DNA of 64,000 nucleotides from contig RDEW01000015.1 of assembly GCA_011109175.1 (NCBI GenBank), positions 840,882-904,881 on the forward strand. The letters run 5' to 3'. Under the pieces are notes generated by a model, which was not told where the DNA came from, ran no database searches, and saw only the letters and a program-made list of their open reading frames with translations. Each line of letters starts with the position of its first letter. The first letter of the stretch is position 1. The DNA comes from Dicyema japonicum. Its lineage: Eukaryota; Dicyemida; Rhombozoa; Dicyemidae. The position numbers and the translations under genes are program-made. This document shows positions 1-11,639 of the stretch, in pieces.

Positions 1-189
1 CAAAACGAACTACGTACACTTTTATCATCAATATTATGCCAATATGACGATATACGGGATGCAGGATGAGATAATTGCTTATATGAGCTCGGATTTTGGG
101 TCGCAGGATGATAGTTCAAATTGTGGCAGGAATTTTGCTACAAGAAGCCTCAACAAAAATATTCTTTTTATGTTCGGTGAGCCAAAATG

Positions 190-825
190 CTGTGTATTTT
201 AATACTTCACCTTAGAATTTTGCCACTATTGGGTTTAACTATTCTATTTTGTTTTCTTGAAGCCAAATTTAGAGATTGTTAATAATTTAAAGACCAGGGT
301 TCTGATGACATAGGACAATAACTAATAAATGTTTTGGCGAACTTAACAAATTTTCAAAATTGGACCATTTACTAAATGAGGATTGCATTAAATATAATTA
401 CTAATTCTTTCTTTACCCAAGTAAATAACAGCCTGGGAATCCAATGGGACGGCACTAACTACTAGCCTTCTTTTTATCCTGTTAGTCGCACAATTGGATT
501 ATTGCGNCTGTGTATTTCAATACTTCACTTTATAATTTTGCCACTATTGGGTTTAACTACTCTATTTTGTTTTCTTGAAGCCAAATTTAGAGATTGTTAA
601 TGATTTCAAGACCAGGGTTCTGATGACATAGGACAATAACTAATAAATTTTTTGGCGAACTTAACAAATTTTCAAAATTGGACCATTTACTAAATGAAGA
701 TTACATTAAAAATAATTACTAATTCTTTCTTTACCCAAGTAAATAACAGCCTGGGAATCCAATGGGACGGCACTAACTACTAGCCTTCTTTTTATCCTGT
801 TAGTCGCACAATAGGATTATTGCGA
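190..825. repeat. 318-bp tandem duplication with an N at the junction
   Basis: Two near-identical units of 318 bp lie head to tail. The first starts at 190 and the second at 508, and both end in the same run around TTATTGCG (499-506 and 817-824). Differences are scattered single bases. The only ambiguous base of the window (507) is exactly at the junction, so this may be a scaffolding or gap-closing artefact rather than a real duplication. No gene is visible in it. Confidence 0.85.
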
Positions 826-859
826 ATACCATAAGCTTTCGAATTTTGTATATTACAAG

Positions 860-1629
860 TCTAAGAGGGATATTTGGCTTAACAAAGTTGCTATTTTGAC
901 AATCATAGAATCATTAACTATCACTATACACGTGGGTACTTTGTGCAATCAGGTACACCAGTAAGCTAACCTATCGGTTGATAATCTTATATTGACAAGT
1001 TTATAAACAACAAAATCAAAATTTAAATCACAGAAACAAATATCAAACCTCATCTTCTTCAATGCCAACATCCTCCTAAAATAAACCAATTATTGTAACC
1101 CTAAACTGTTTCCTTGATGAGCAATCTGGACAATTATCAGCAATACAATCGACAATTTCATTGCACTTTACGTTACACTAAACCTTACCAATTTCCTCCG
1201 TTCTTCAACAGTCGTAAGATCATCATCTTTCTCCCACAAGCTAAAACTCAATTTAACACAGACTCTCTTTCTCATTCTTGTCTACCAAAACTCGAGTTTC
1301 ACGCAGACCTTCCAACCTCTCGTTATATTTCAGACGCTGGGATCTCTACAAACTAATCAACCATATCATTCAAAAAGAAAATAGTTTCCTTTAAAAATTC
1401 CGTGGACAATGAAGAATTCAAAACAGCCACTTCTGCTGTTATAAAAGTATTAAGACCAGTTTCCTGATCGGTAGTAGACTTTTTAAGTGAGTCCAGTTTA
1501 TAGCTGAGATTATCGAAGTCTTCTTGTGTTAATTTATCCTCAGATTCATCGTAGGTAGGCAAATTGTTCTAAAGTCTTACTGATGATTACTTTTTTTAAG
1601 CACTCCCTGGAAATCAAAAATTAATTAGA
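860..1629. other. No recognisable gene
   Basis: AT-rich sequence with only short open frames on both strands (for example 1114-1356 + and 1353-1562 -). None has a recognisable domain. I see no repeat or RNA gene here. Confidence 0.5.
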
Positions 1630-2099
1630 TTAATTAAGTTCCCCTTGTGCCACGTCCAGTATCCTTCCACACATCCTCTTCCATGTTCCCCTGTTCCGGG
1701 CCATTGCTCGTAGTGAGTCAAGATCTTCACCATTTCGTAGAGTTTTGTTTATTCGGATTAGGTCATCATTTAGTACTGAAGGCAACGTCACTCTAGGCCT
1801 GCCACGGAATGATCCCTTCAGTTGTGCGAAATAGTTCTCCATTGCAATGTTTGGTGGAGTCAACATATCCATTCGTAAGATGTGACCAAAAAGTCTCCAC
1901 CTAGCCTAGAGAATCTCCTCTGCCTTAAGCCACATCTTTTGTACAGTTCTGAATTTGATATCTTTTTCGGGAAATGTATTCTCAAGATGTTTCTTAGTTG
2001 ATTTCTATAAAATTGATCCAGATTGTCCATTTCCCGTTTCGTAATCCCCCATGTCCCACAGTTGTATGTCAGGACTGGAATTACGAATGTTTTATACAA
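1630..2099 (-). pseudogene. Non-LTR retrotransposon ORF2, C-terminal fragment
   Basis: Two overlapping minus-strand frames give the end of a retrotransposon polymerase. Upstream (about 1860-2099) is the thumb-like segment with a PVLTYNCGTWGITKREM block, typical of the region after the RT palm. Then comes the C-terminal tail with a GRPRVTLP block and a final basic R-W segment. The same order (Y-GTW, GRPR, RR-W) recurs at 2381-3121 and 19577-19885, so this is one dispersed family. A frameshift near 1865 breaks the frame. 5' truncated and dead. Confidence 0.75.
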
Positions 2100-2380
2100 T
2101 TTTAGATGATTACTTGGTTTATGGAATAAATCTTCTGCTTATCATAAACCTTCTCTATTAACTTAGAAGAAGCTGAAGGATCAGTTAGAACCTTGGTCAC
2201 GACCTAAGATTTTGATAGTTTAAGTACAGCTTTACTGTAGTCATTGTGGAGATTTCTCTGTATGTCATTGAGGATAATTCTAAGTTAATAGAGAAGATTT
2301 CTCTGTATGTCATGAGATCATCCGCATACAATAAAGAGAACGAGAATATTTTTCATTATTATCATTATAAGCACTTATCG

Positions 2381-4822
2381 CTATGTCATAGGACTTGACA
2401 AAGCATGTGCAACACGAGTTAGGAAATCACTGGTTAGTTTCATCCACTTCCTCCTATTCAAAGCCGCAGTGCGCAACCAGTCAAGATCCTCTCCACTTCC
2501 AAGATGGCGTCCCATTTCTTTGATGTCCTCGTCGAGAACGACTGGCAGTGTCGTCCTTGGGCGACCATGGAAACGGGGAGCCTCCAACATGGAGTAATCC
2601 TCCATGGCTACGTTCGCGGGTGGCATCTAGGTCCAGTCGCAGAATATGGCCGAAAAGCCTCCATCGTGTATCCAGAATCTCATTAGAAATTTCTGAGGTC
2701 TTCGTCCTCTTATAAAAAGATTAGATGACATCCTCGTATCACTTCTTTCGAACATCATATGCCGTAGTTGGTCTCTATGAAACGCATTAAGCCTCTTCAG
2801 TTCATTTCTTGAGCAGGCCCAGGTACCAGCGATATACAGTAGTATGGGTTTCTCTAGCGAGTTGTATAATCGAGTTTTTGTTGTAATGTCAAGACCCTTT
2901 TTGTGGAGCCAGGTGTTCTTCAATCTGGAGAGGGCAGTTTGTGCCAGGGTTTTCCTTCTTGTAATTTCTTCATGGTCTCCTAGGAGGGAGCCAAGCTTTT
3001 TGTACTTGCGCCAGTACTCCTCCGTCCTTGTTTCTTCCCTCTTGAGTTCATTTACCTCAGTCTTGTCCGGATTTACTGTTAGGAACCATTCGGCTAGTCT
3101 TCCAGGCACTTCCTCCATCAAGCGGGTGAGCGGTATTTTGTCGTTTGTAATAAAGTCTACGTCGTCAGCGTACGCAATAATGTTTGTCTTTTCACCCAGT
3201 ATTGGTTTTAACTCCCGTAAAGCTGCTTCAAGGTATATTTGAAGAATTCACCACCGAGTTCGTCGGGGCCCTGTTGTTTTTCAATTTGGAACTCGCAAGT
3301 TCAACTTCATATGGTGTGATTTCCTCGTCTAATTTCCCTCGTTCTAGGATGATAGTGTCGTTCCTTGGATTGAAAAGTTTTCCAAAGTGGGCAGAGATAA
3401 TTTCCGCCACTTCCCTTTCGTCCAGTATCTGCGTTCCTTTGTCATCTCTTATCATTATCGGTTGATGGGGTCTCTTTCCTTTCATCTGTTTCACAGCCTC
3501 GTAGAATCTAGCGTTGTCTTGAGATTCTATCTTTTCAATCTGATCCAGTGCTCTATTTCTGTTATGCTGGCGTATAGTTTTTCTTATTTTTCTTTGATAG
3601 TTTTTCTTATTTTGCTTTGATAGTTTTTCTTTCTAGCCGCAATTTTGATTTTACGTTCGAATCGTCAGTATTTTGATATAGCATCCATATGGTCTTCTGT
3701 TTATTGGCAAGGTTCTTCAACGTGTAAATTTCATTGTGCGATGGGATTTTCTCATTTTCTTTCAATAGATGCAGATTGGCTCCTTTATGTATTGACTGCT
3801 TTACAAAATCTCAGGATTTTCCGGGCGGCAAATATGTAGGCATGTTTTCTAGTTCTGCATCTAGATATTCTTTGAATGCTAGGGCCCCTTCTGATTGACT
3901 GATTAAGGATTCCAAATTATAACGTCTAGAGTTGGGTTCTGTGGTTCCAATGTGTTTCCATTTCGTTCTTGTAGTGCCATAAATCTCTTTAGAGAAAGTC
4001 TAGCAATAACTATTTTGTAGTTGCTGTCGATAATCGATCCACCATAAGCTCGTGCATCAAGTATAATTCCTCGATCTTTTTGCCTGAATATGATATAGTC
4101 GATCTGGTTGTACATATTTATCACTCGCCCTTCGGGATTTGTTCTATATCCCGACCACGTAGATTTATGTCTGGATGGATGCATGAAGCTGTATTGCATA
4201 AAAATAGGTTGTTCGTTTGACAGAAGTTAGCTAGTAGAGTTCCCGGGAGATTTCTTTTCCCCCTACCATGCCTTCCCATGAATGTCTCATCGGTCGTAAT
4301 TTGGGTGCCAGCTTTCGCATTTAGGTCTCCTGCGATCATTACTAATGTTGAGAGAGCATACTTTGAGAAGACGGCAGAAAGACTGGTGTAAAAGTCATCA
4401 ATCTCCTCAGGGTTTTTATTAAGCCATCCACTGTGAGGGGCGTAAACGTTTATTATAGTTAGATATTTCTTCGACGGGTTGAGGTCATTCAGTTTCAATT
4501 GCAACACCCCGATTCTATCATTCACACTGTAATATCGGCAGACTCTCTTGGATAGATCATTCCTGACGGCAAATCCTAGCCCATAGTGCTTGTTTCCACC
4601 TGGAAAGAAGATTAGTCGAAAGTTCCCATGTTGTTCTTCGATCTCGTTTATAAGTTTGGTCTCCTGAAGGCAGGCGATTGAAATCTTGTATTTTGAAAGA
4701 TCCTCGACCAGTTCCTTCCGTTTCCAAACTCTAGAGAGTCCTCTGACGTTAAACGTGAGAAGGGAGAAGTCCATTGGCTTGATACTGTGTTTTCCAGACA
4801 TTGAGTTCAAGAGCCAGCTCAA
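2381..4822 (-). mobile_element. APE-type non-LTR retrotransposon (RTE-like), long decayed copy
   Basis: Read on the minus strand, this is one element in the order expected of ORF2. An AP-endonuclease-like domain (4822 to about 3903) has FNVRGLSR, the metal/catalytic segment CLQETKL, VYAPHSG, AGDLNAKAG and NQIDYI. An RT N-terminal part (3494-3228) has the LKNNRAP block, and an RT palm segment around 3160 keeps the catalytic YADDVDF motif and NPDKTE. The thumb/C-terminal region down to 2381 ends in GRPRTTLPVV. Frameshifts separate these blocks and part of the RT between 3240 and 3180 is missing. Domain order is APE then RT without RNase H, which fits RTE-like clades; the exact clade is inference. 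Confidence 0.85.
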
Positions 4823-4981
4823 CCAAAAAGAATATTTTTCATGTAATCATTAAAAAAAATAAACTATGATGATTTTATTCTGTAATTAATTTGATTTTTA
4901 AATTAATTAAAATATATATTATTTTTGATTTAAAATAAACAATAAAATTCTAATTTTTGAATTTTTAAAAGTTGCCTGTGA

Positions 4982-6402
4982 ATGTATTTTCTGGTGTTGT
5001 TTTATTTTCTCCATGGTATTGATTTTCACTCTATATAAAAAATAGATTTAAAATCTGTGAAATTGAATTATAATACAAATTATATCAAAATCAAAGAGAC
5101 CTTTGTAGCAACTTGTTCATCAGATGTGGGTGAACCATACTGGGAATTTAATGAGAGAAAATTAAAATCGGAAAATGGATATACGCTAATTCGTGAAGGC
5201 AATAAACACATTTTGTTCATTTTTGAAACAAAACGAGAAATGCTAGGAGAATACAAATGCTATGATAATGATTCTTTTGATCGTTTTACACTACGGGAAT
5301 ACGGTTGATCTATATTTTTTCATTTTAGATGAGGCAATAAAATTTATTGGCTGCTATGACGTAGATCTCGTTGTCGGCCTAGAAAAAGCAAAGATTTCCT
5401 GTAAAATTGAAGTGGGCAAAGAACTGACTTACAAAGTGTTGACTTTGAAGAATGGCGTATTGATTGGTTTATATTTTGGTGAATTTTAGATAATTCTAAA
5501 AAACTGGCTCTATTCAAATGGGGATTAATCCTCAGTGATGTAGCCGAAGAGGATGATGGAATATACGAGTTTATCGTGATTACTAGTAATTTTATCCTAA
5601 AGTCTCATAATTTAACTATCACTGTTAATGGTATCCCATTTTATTAATTTCCCGCAGCACCCCCAAGAGTATATTTTCAGGGGCGGACAATTGGAAAAAT
5701 GGTAAAAAATGTGATAAACTGCACTGCCATCTCTGTTGCAGACCTTGATATTAATTTCTTAGGAGTGAAAATTATTAGCGTTCAATTTGTTTATTTATTT
5801 TAGAATCCGAAGTGAGTATGTTTGCTCCGATTTTTATAACAAGGGTAGAAAATGCTCAAGTTTTTTGACAATTACTCCACAAACAAACGGGCACTATTTC
5901 CTAACCTGTACAGCGACTAATAAATATTTAAATAATACTGCTATTGAGCTTTTTGATGTCATTGGTAAGTCAAATTTAATCAATAAGATGCTCCCCCGAC
6001 TCCAAAGGCGGTGTTCATAAAGCAACGTATTTTAACTTGGGAAGACAGCCCGGTATACAGCGACAATCCAATGGATCCCAATTATATTACAAATTTTAAA
6101 TTGGAACTAAGTGTAGAATTTTATCTTAGCTAAAGTCTGGTACCAAAAAATTCAGCTTTAATTTACCATCGGATTCAAGAAAAATCGAATTTGAAAATTT
6201 GCATGTTAATCATGGCTTCTACGTCTTGACTCTCACTGCTTTAAACGGGTTTATTGCTTCTAATGAAGTCAATTTAATAGTTCACTACACTGTTCGTTTT
6301 TTTATTTTTACTTTAGGATAGTACTTCAGTTTAATTAGTTATTTGACGCTTTTTGGCTTTCTTTTGGTTTTCTTTAAACATTTAGTATTTCATATTAAAT
6401 AA
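4982..6402 (+). CDS. Ig/FnIII-domain type I membrane protein (9 exons, 23-30 nt introns)
   Basis: Exons 4982-5015, 5046-5303, 5329-5466, 5490-5630, 5658-5788, 5817-5964, 5988-6112, 6136-6291 and 6322-6402 join to 1212 nt (403 aa) with all phases matching. The start gives a hydrophobic signal peptide (MYFLVLFYFL). Then follow Ig-like modules: Ig1 with C-S-S, E-P-Y-W and E-Y-K-C; Ig2 with KISCKIEV and the EEDDGIYEF strand; Ig3 with INCTA, NGHYFLTCTATN. An FnIII-like module begins APPTPKAV and ends GFYVLTLTALNG. The last exon encodes a membrane helix (about SLISYLTLFGFLLVFF) and a short tail. The eight introns are 30, 25, 23, 27, 28, 23, 23 and 30 nt. Architecture resembles NCAM/contactin-type adhesion proteins; no specific orthologue is recognised. 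Joined by eye. Confidence 0.8.
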
Positions 6403-7290
6403 GAATTCTTGGTGGAAATTATAATAATGATTAATTAGTCTGAAATTTGAGCTGATGGCGGAGTTCTAGTCAGCTATTACATAAATCTATTACGGGGGTC
6501 ACCAGACTTTTCATGAAATGATCTACCACAGTTTGTCTAAGTATTATTGATCCATGTGAGTGCATCGAGGTAAATTTCAAGTTACCATTTTCTACCCACA
6601 AGTTGACCACATTAAAGTGCACCACGGCACGGATGAAGGTGGCACAAGTCGATCCCAAGACGAATGGATTTCCGATTTCGGAGGGCGTCCTGTTCTAGAA
6701 AAAACCAATTGAAGATGATGGAAACGCTTTCAGCCAAGCACTGGTGAGGAGGTCGATTGAGTAGTCTTGTACGAAGTGTTGACCCAGTTCCTCAATCTGT
6801 GTGGATCAAAATATGTTTCTTGGACAACTCTCCATTTTATTGAATTTATATATCAAGCTGTTGTCATAAGCACTTGAATTTTTTATCAAAGATTAAGATT
6901 AATGAAGTCGCATCAATATGATAAACTCAATGTCATTCAACCGCATGATTAACATCATCGGTATAGTTCATATAGAAAACTGGGTTAGACATTTATTTAA
7001 ACCCAAAATGTCATTTATTCGCCATATTGTCAAAGTTTATATTCGCCTCTCTCTCTAAGTCGAGGCTATCCATACAATATATCTTACTGAACAGTAATTT
7101 TTTTGCGAAACCACAATTCGTTCAATTCCTTGTTATCAAATGTTTAAAACTATGCTCCAGAACTCAATTTTATGGCAAAAATCAACTACACTTCAATATA
7201 AATTATTGATTTTCAACTTCTTTAAGTGAGAGACTAGTCGCTGGTATTTTCTAACATTGTTTTGATGCTGAAGATATCATTGTTACTTCA
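6403..7290. other. No recognisable gene
   Basis: AT-rich intergenic sequence after the Ig-domain gene. Short frames at 6470-6658 (-) and 7027-7209 (+) show no recognisable domain. Confidence 0.45.
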
Positions 7291-7293
7291 GTG

Positions 7294-7480
7294 TCAAATC
7301 ACATGAAAAAAAATTGGCCCCCCAATCAACCTGATAAACTTTGCTGTGCTGGGGTCAAGTATGCCTGACGAGGTCGGCTGAAAGGCTAACAGATCCCTAA
7401 TGGTACAGTATTTCCTCTGTTTCAAATCTTCGGGAGTACTTGCTGTGGAACCCGCGCACAACGAAAACTTGAGTAGATTC
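7294..7480 (-). pseudogene. RLE-type retrotransposon, extreme C-terminal scrap
   Basis: The minus-strand peptide contains AGSTASTPEDLKQRKY followed by a segment ending FIRLIGG. This matches the C-terminal end of the RLE-type elements elsewhere in the window, such as PGAAASTAENLKIKKY and FLRELGG at 23225-23569. 5' truncated and frame-broken. Confidence 0.65.
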
Positions 7481-7559
7481 ACGTTTGATAAATATCGTGA
7501 ATGTTGAGTCCGAGGCAAAAGGCCCTTCTAGAAGATTGCGATCATGATGGGTAACTACC

Positions 7560-7962
7560 ATTGAGTGCTCAATGGCTGCAGCTGATTATTATCATTACTC
7601 CCAGGATCACTGGATTAGAGAAAAAAATAAAAGTTTTTATCTAACTAAGTAATCCCAGACCGACAAATGAGTGGACGAGTCCGGCGGAATCGAGAATCCT
7701 GAATAGCTCTTCTCATTGGACATAGCATCGGCTCAAAATTTCTGTATGATTGTAGATACTTCGATAGTGTATGGAATAGAGGGCAGCTCGGTAAAATAGC
7801 CTCCTTTAAAAGTTTCCGTTGTAATTCGATTAAGAAATTTTCAATGGGCTGAATTTTGTGTTCTGGTACAATTAACCTTATTGCAGTCTCCTCGATTGCA
7901 GATAGTTTCAATGAGGAGGATCGTGAAATCTGCATTGCCCATGAAGGACTTGCATACGTCAT
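7560..7962 (-). pseudogene. Jockey/I-like retrotransposon 3' end
   Basis: Minus-strand frame 7962-7645 is a polymerase C-terminal end (start MTYASPSWAMQ, a typical Y-x-x-P-x-W block after the RT thumb). It runs into the family's non-coding tail, in which GGGATTACTTAG and AGTGATCCTGGG can pair, followed by ATAATAATC. The same end is present at 41800-42010 and 46883-46985. Confidence 0.7.
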
Positions 7963-8524
7963 CGTTGGTCAAATAAATTGTTCATAAATCGTGGCAAGGA
8001 CACCAGTTTGGTCTCTAAGTGTTTTTGAGAGCACTTTTAAAATTCTCATTTTCTTCAAAGCAGAAGTTACTTTGTTCTCAACATGTCGGATAAAGGTGAG
8101 TCCCTGATCAAAGGTGACTCCCAAATCTTCGGTGTTTGTTAATAGGAATAGCCTCGTTCTTCATAAAGATTTTTGGTTTGATAAAAAGCTGTCTTTTGAA
8201 GTGGTAAACAGCTGGATGATAGCACTGGTTGACAGAGGACTTTGTTGCTGATGTGTCGAGCCTTAAAATAGTAACTAATTAAGATAAATTTTAATCGTTT
8301 GGAAAAAAATATAGTATTAAAATATCAAAGCTCAAGTAAATTTGTTTCAAGTTAAATGAAGTTTGAGCCGACTATAATTTTTTTAATCTCCAAAGATTAT
8401 TTTCTTTTCTACCTAAAATTTATCACAGGTATTATAATTTACGGATCACGAGCAAAATCCAGTCCACTTGAAGATTTTTTCTCAAAATTTCTTTTAATTG
8501 CCACGTTTTCTATACGGACAATAG

Positions 8525-8625
8525 ATCCACGTGAACGCTGCTGACTATTTGCTCGCCATCTTGAGAGGGAATAACCACGCATTCAGGGCTGCCGCAGTAT
8601 GACTTTTTTGTCTATTTTGACTTTA
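8525..8625 (+). repeat. 3' end of an RLE-type retrotransposon
   Basis: The segment GCTCGCCATCTTGAGAGGGA with AATAACCACGC and GGCTGCCGC matches the conserved 3' end seen at 19035-19085 and 28040-28080. Only the tail remains here. Confidence 0.7.
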
Positions 8626-8839
8626 AAATTCAAGAAAATTAAGAAAAAAGCTGAACTTACGTAGATTGAACGGATGCCTACGCGATTTGATGAAAAGTTG
8701 GTTCACAAAAAAAGCTAGACTCGCTTTTGTGAGATATTGAAGACCTTGCTCGCAGAAAAAATGCTGGTATTTTGAAAAAAAAATTTCGCACTGTCAATAA
8801 TGTTATAATTTATTATAGTTAATCAGTAATATTTATTAA

Positions 8840-9335
8840 AAGATCCTTGACCTTGGTGAAGGTTTACCATATGCTCTATATTCGGGATTCTACTCTTATC
8901 TCCTCTTTTGCAGATACTCAAAATGTAACGCTTCTTCAGCATCATGTGGTTAAGTTTTCTGTTCAATACAATATTCATGGCAAAGACGAACGTATTTCTA
9001 TTTCGTTTAATTTTATAGATTATCGCAACCAAATTGTATCTGTGTTAAATACAAAGATAAATATCGCATTTTGGAATTTTTGTTTAAAAATTCATAAATA
9101 AAATTATTTGCCGACATGGCTATTGCGTCATCAATTGCAGACTATGTTATGAGTTTTTTAAATATGATTTGAATTCGTTACAAATTGAAAATTTTGTTGT
9201 GTCGATTGTAATGATTTTAAAAGTAACAATTAAGGACATATCGTCAATTCTTGATAGCATTGTATCATTACTGAATGGAATAGTTTTTAGTAATTTTGAA
9301 GATACCTTTGGATCACTGGATTTTAAATAAATTTA
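8840..9335 (+). other. Possible unrecognised spliced gene
   Basis: An open segment at 8847-9101 is followed by a second at roughly 9138-9330, which ends in a clear stop after DTFGSLDFK. Between them are GT and AG dinucleotides of the spacing used by the real genes, for example an AG just before the second segment at 9140. I could not join them uniquely and recognise no family. It could equally be chance open frame in AT-rich DNA or the remains of a mobile element. Confidence 0.25.
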
Positions 9336-9369
9336 AAAATATAAATAATTCTTATTTATTTTATTTCTT

Positions 9370-9782
9370 AACAGGTTAGTTAGTTAAGTAACCCCAGCCT
9401 CACTAAGTTGTAGGTGGCAAGTAGCTATTAAATAGGACGCAGATGTTGGTCGCTTCCATAGATCGGTCAGTCCCGGCATTGTAGACGAACGTTGTGCCAA
9501 TTCATGACATTCAAATAGGTGATTCGTTGTCAACACGTGGAGGTTGCAAAAGGGACAGAGGATGTCGTATGTTGACAGATAGGGGTGGTGCCCACATCGT
9601 AGACGAGCCAGGTTTTCTAGGACGTCCCTCGGAAGAGAGGATTCTGATTGGTCTATTGGAGGAGGGGACCAGTGTAGTATTTTATTATCTTCGAGTCTTC
9701 GGATGCTTCTCGTAGAAACAAAATCGTGCATATGTTTCAGACGACTCCTGTCATTGGGGCTGGAAGGGATGGATGATAGCAC
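9370..9782 (-). pseudogene. Jockey/I-like retrotransposon C-terminal domain
   Basis: The minus-strand frame carries the C-terminal cysteine/histidine segment of Jockey/I-type polymerases: LARLRCGHHPYL, then CPFCN, then TTNHLFEC. It ends with the short tail. A related segment is at 12383-12628. Only the C-terminus is present. Confidence 0.75.
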
Positions 9783-9850
9783 TGGTTGTCATAATAATTT
9801 TCCTTTTGTTTTGCGTTTGCATAGAGAGTGGCAGGTGATGGTCTAGGCCA

Positions 9851-11633
9851 GCGTTTCCCAACCTTTTTTTCTATGGGGACCCTAAATTCAAAAAACTTTC
9901 TGGGGACCCTAATTTTTTTAATAATGACAATGAAGTTTATTTTTAAACTACAAAATTAATGTGACTTCTGATCTTGCACATTTGTAATAAGATTTGAAAT
10001 GTTTGGTCTTTTGTCACTCAAAGCAACGCGCACATCGTCTTCAGCACGAAGGCGATTCCTATACCGGGTTTTCAAATATGCGAGATGCAACATCGCACTT
10101 TCACATAAATATGTTGTCTTGAATGGTATCAACTTTTTAGTGGAAGGCAGCTTAGAGATGGAAAGCTGCTATTTAAATTACACCAAAATGTCATCAATGG
10201 TTTTCTTTTAAATAATGTTAGTGCCTCCGTGAAGTTTTGAATTCAATCAAGGATTCGTCAAATTTGAGATCATCAGTTTCAACGACCACAGTTAAAAATA
10301 AATTTATAATCCAGTCGTTAACCGGATTGGGAATTGGAAAATAATTTTCGAAAGTAGTACTTAAATTTTCCAGGTTTTGATCGATCATTAAAAATTGAAA
10401 GATCTGGGAAATCATTTCCCGTATAATTCAAGCAAAGGAAACATTGCAATAATAGATTTAGAAATATTCTTTTTACACAAAACAATTTTATAATTAATTG
10501 CGACGATCTTTTCATTAACGAGAATTGAGCATACATTTTTACCTAATAATTTTAGTGTTAAAATACCTTGCATTGATAAGTTAAATCGTTAAAATGCTGA
10601 AAATGTCTGCAAGATAAAATAATTAGCTTTAAAATCAGGGATTTAAGCAATTTGTATACATTTTGATATCCATGGTCATTAAAAAAACAATATAGAATCA
10701 TACAACTCCACAATTCCTGTTAGAGCTCTTCATTTCGAAAGCCATCTTACCTATTGTGGAACAGTAAAATAGAATGTTCTGAACAAAGTTCTTACATATT
10801 GAAAAATTCTACGATTCAATGCCCGTGAACGAATAATATTAATTATTTTTATAATTTGTTCAAAAACATCATCCTGTGGCAATGCGTTTAAAGCAAAGAA
10901 TATCTATGAAGTACGCAATGATTCGTTTGTACTAGAGGATTAACTTTTTGATATGAGAGACAAATCCTGACCGATAACCAAGCATTGAAGGAGCTCTGTC
11001 CGACATATTGGACCAACTTTACTCCATTCAATTTTATTTAATTTCATGAAACTATCCACGACATCAAAAACATCTTGACCACGTCTTCTACCTGAAAGTT
11101 CCAGACAAAAAAGAAAATTCTCAATTGCATTGTCGTTTTCGACAAAACAAGCATACAAAACCAGCTGACAAACGCATGTTATATCAGTTGATTCATCAAA
11201 CTGGAGACTTATGGGGAACTTTCTTTAATACGGTTTACTGTCTGGGTCAAAATATCACCAGACATATCTTGAAAATATGATAGAGGCGATTGGAACAGTA
11301 CCCCTGCGAAACTCGAGTATGCGGACCCCGCCCATATCGGAAATGCGCAAGAACGCAGTCGGAACACCGAGAAAAAATGCGAAAACTGTTGAGGAAAGCC
11401 AGGATCACTGAATTTGTTTATTTTGGATTTGACGGTGGTTTTGTGGTTCAATAAAAATAATAATAATAAATAAAATATAAATGTTATAGTTTTAATATAA
11501 TATAAAAAATATTAGACTCGGTTATTTATCCGTCTTTAATTATTCCTATGATAATGAGCTCCTCGAGGACAATCGCCCCCCTGATCAGAAAAATCGCTCA
11601 AAATGGGCGATTCGCCCCTCGTTGAGAACCACT
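9851..11633 (-). mobile_element. hAT DNA transposon (ZBED-type transposase), decayed
   Basis: The left end reads CAGCGTTTCCCAACCTTTTT and the right end, reversed, CAGTGGTTCTCAACGAGGGG: typical hAT inverted repeats. They are flanked by GTCTAGGC and ATCTAGGC, a 7/8 match for the 8-bp target duplication of hAT elements. The transposase reads on the minus strand. A segment near 11200 has LQFDESTDITCVCQL, then GQDVFDVVDSFM with L-x-W-S (11158-10940). The C-terminal dimerisation part is near 10200-9990 (TYLCESAMLHL, KTRYRNRL, RPNI). Frameshifts are frequent, so it is inactive. A Jockey-type 3' fragment is nested at about 11286-11475. Confidence 0.85.
11286..11475 (+). mobile_element. Jockey-like retrotransposon 3' fragment nested in the hAT element
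   Basis: The sequence between the transposase segment ending SYFQDMSGD (minus) and the hAT 5' end holds a 5'-truncated retroelement tail: AGGATCACTG, GATTTGACGGTGG, then a TAA-rich tail (AATAAAAATAATAATAA). The same tail, GGATCAC with GGTTTTACCGTGGT, occurs at 19225, 51483, 58130 and 63510. Nesting shows that the hAT insertion is older. Confidence 0.7.
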
Positions 11634-11639
11634 GATCTA

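Noticed and set aside
5460-5490. Treating the Ig-domain segments as separate small genes
   Set aside because: The apparent stops lie inside GT...AG segments of 23-30 nt with matching phases, and the joined protein has coherent Ig and FnIII modules.
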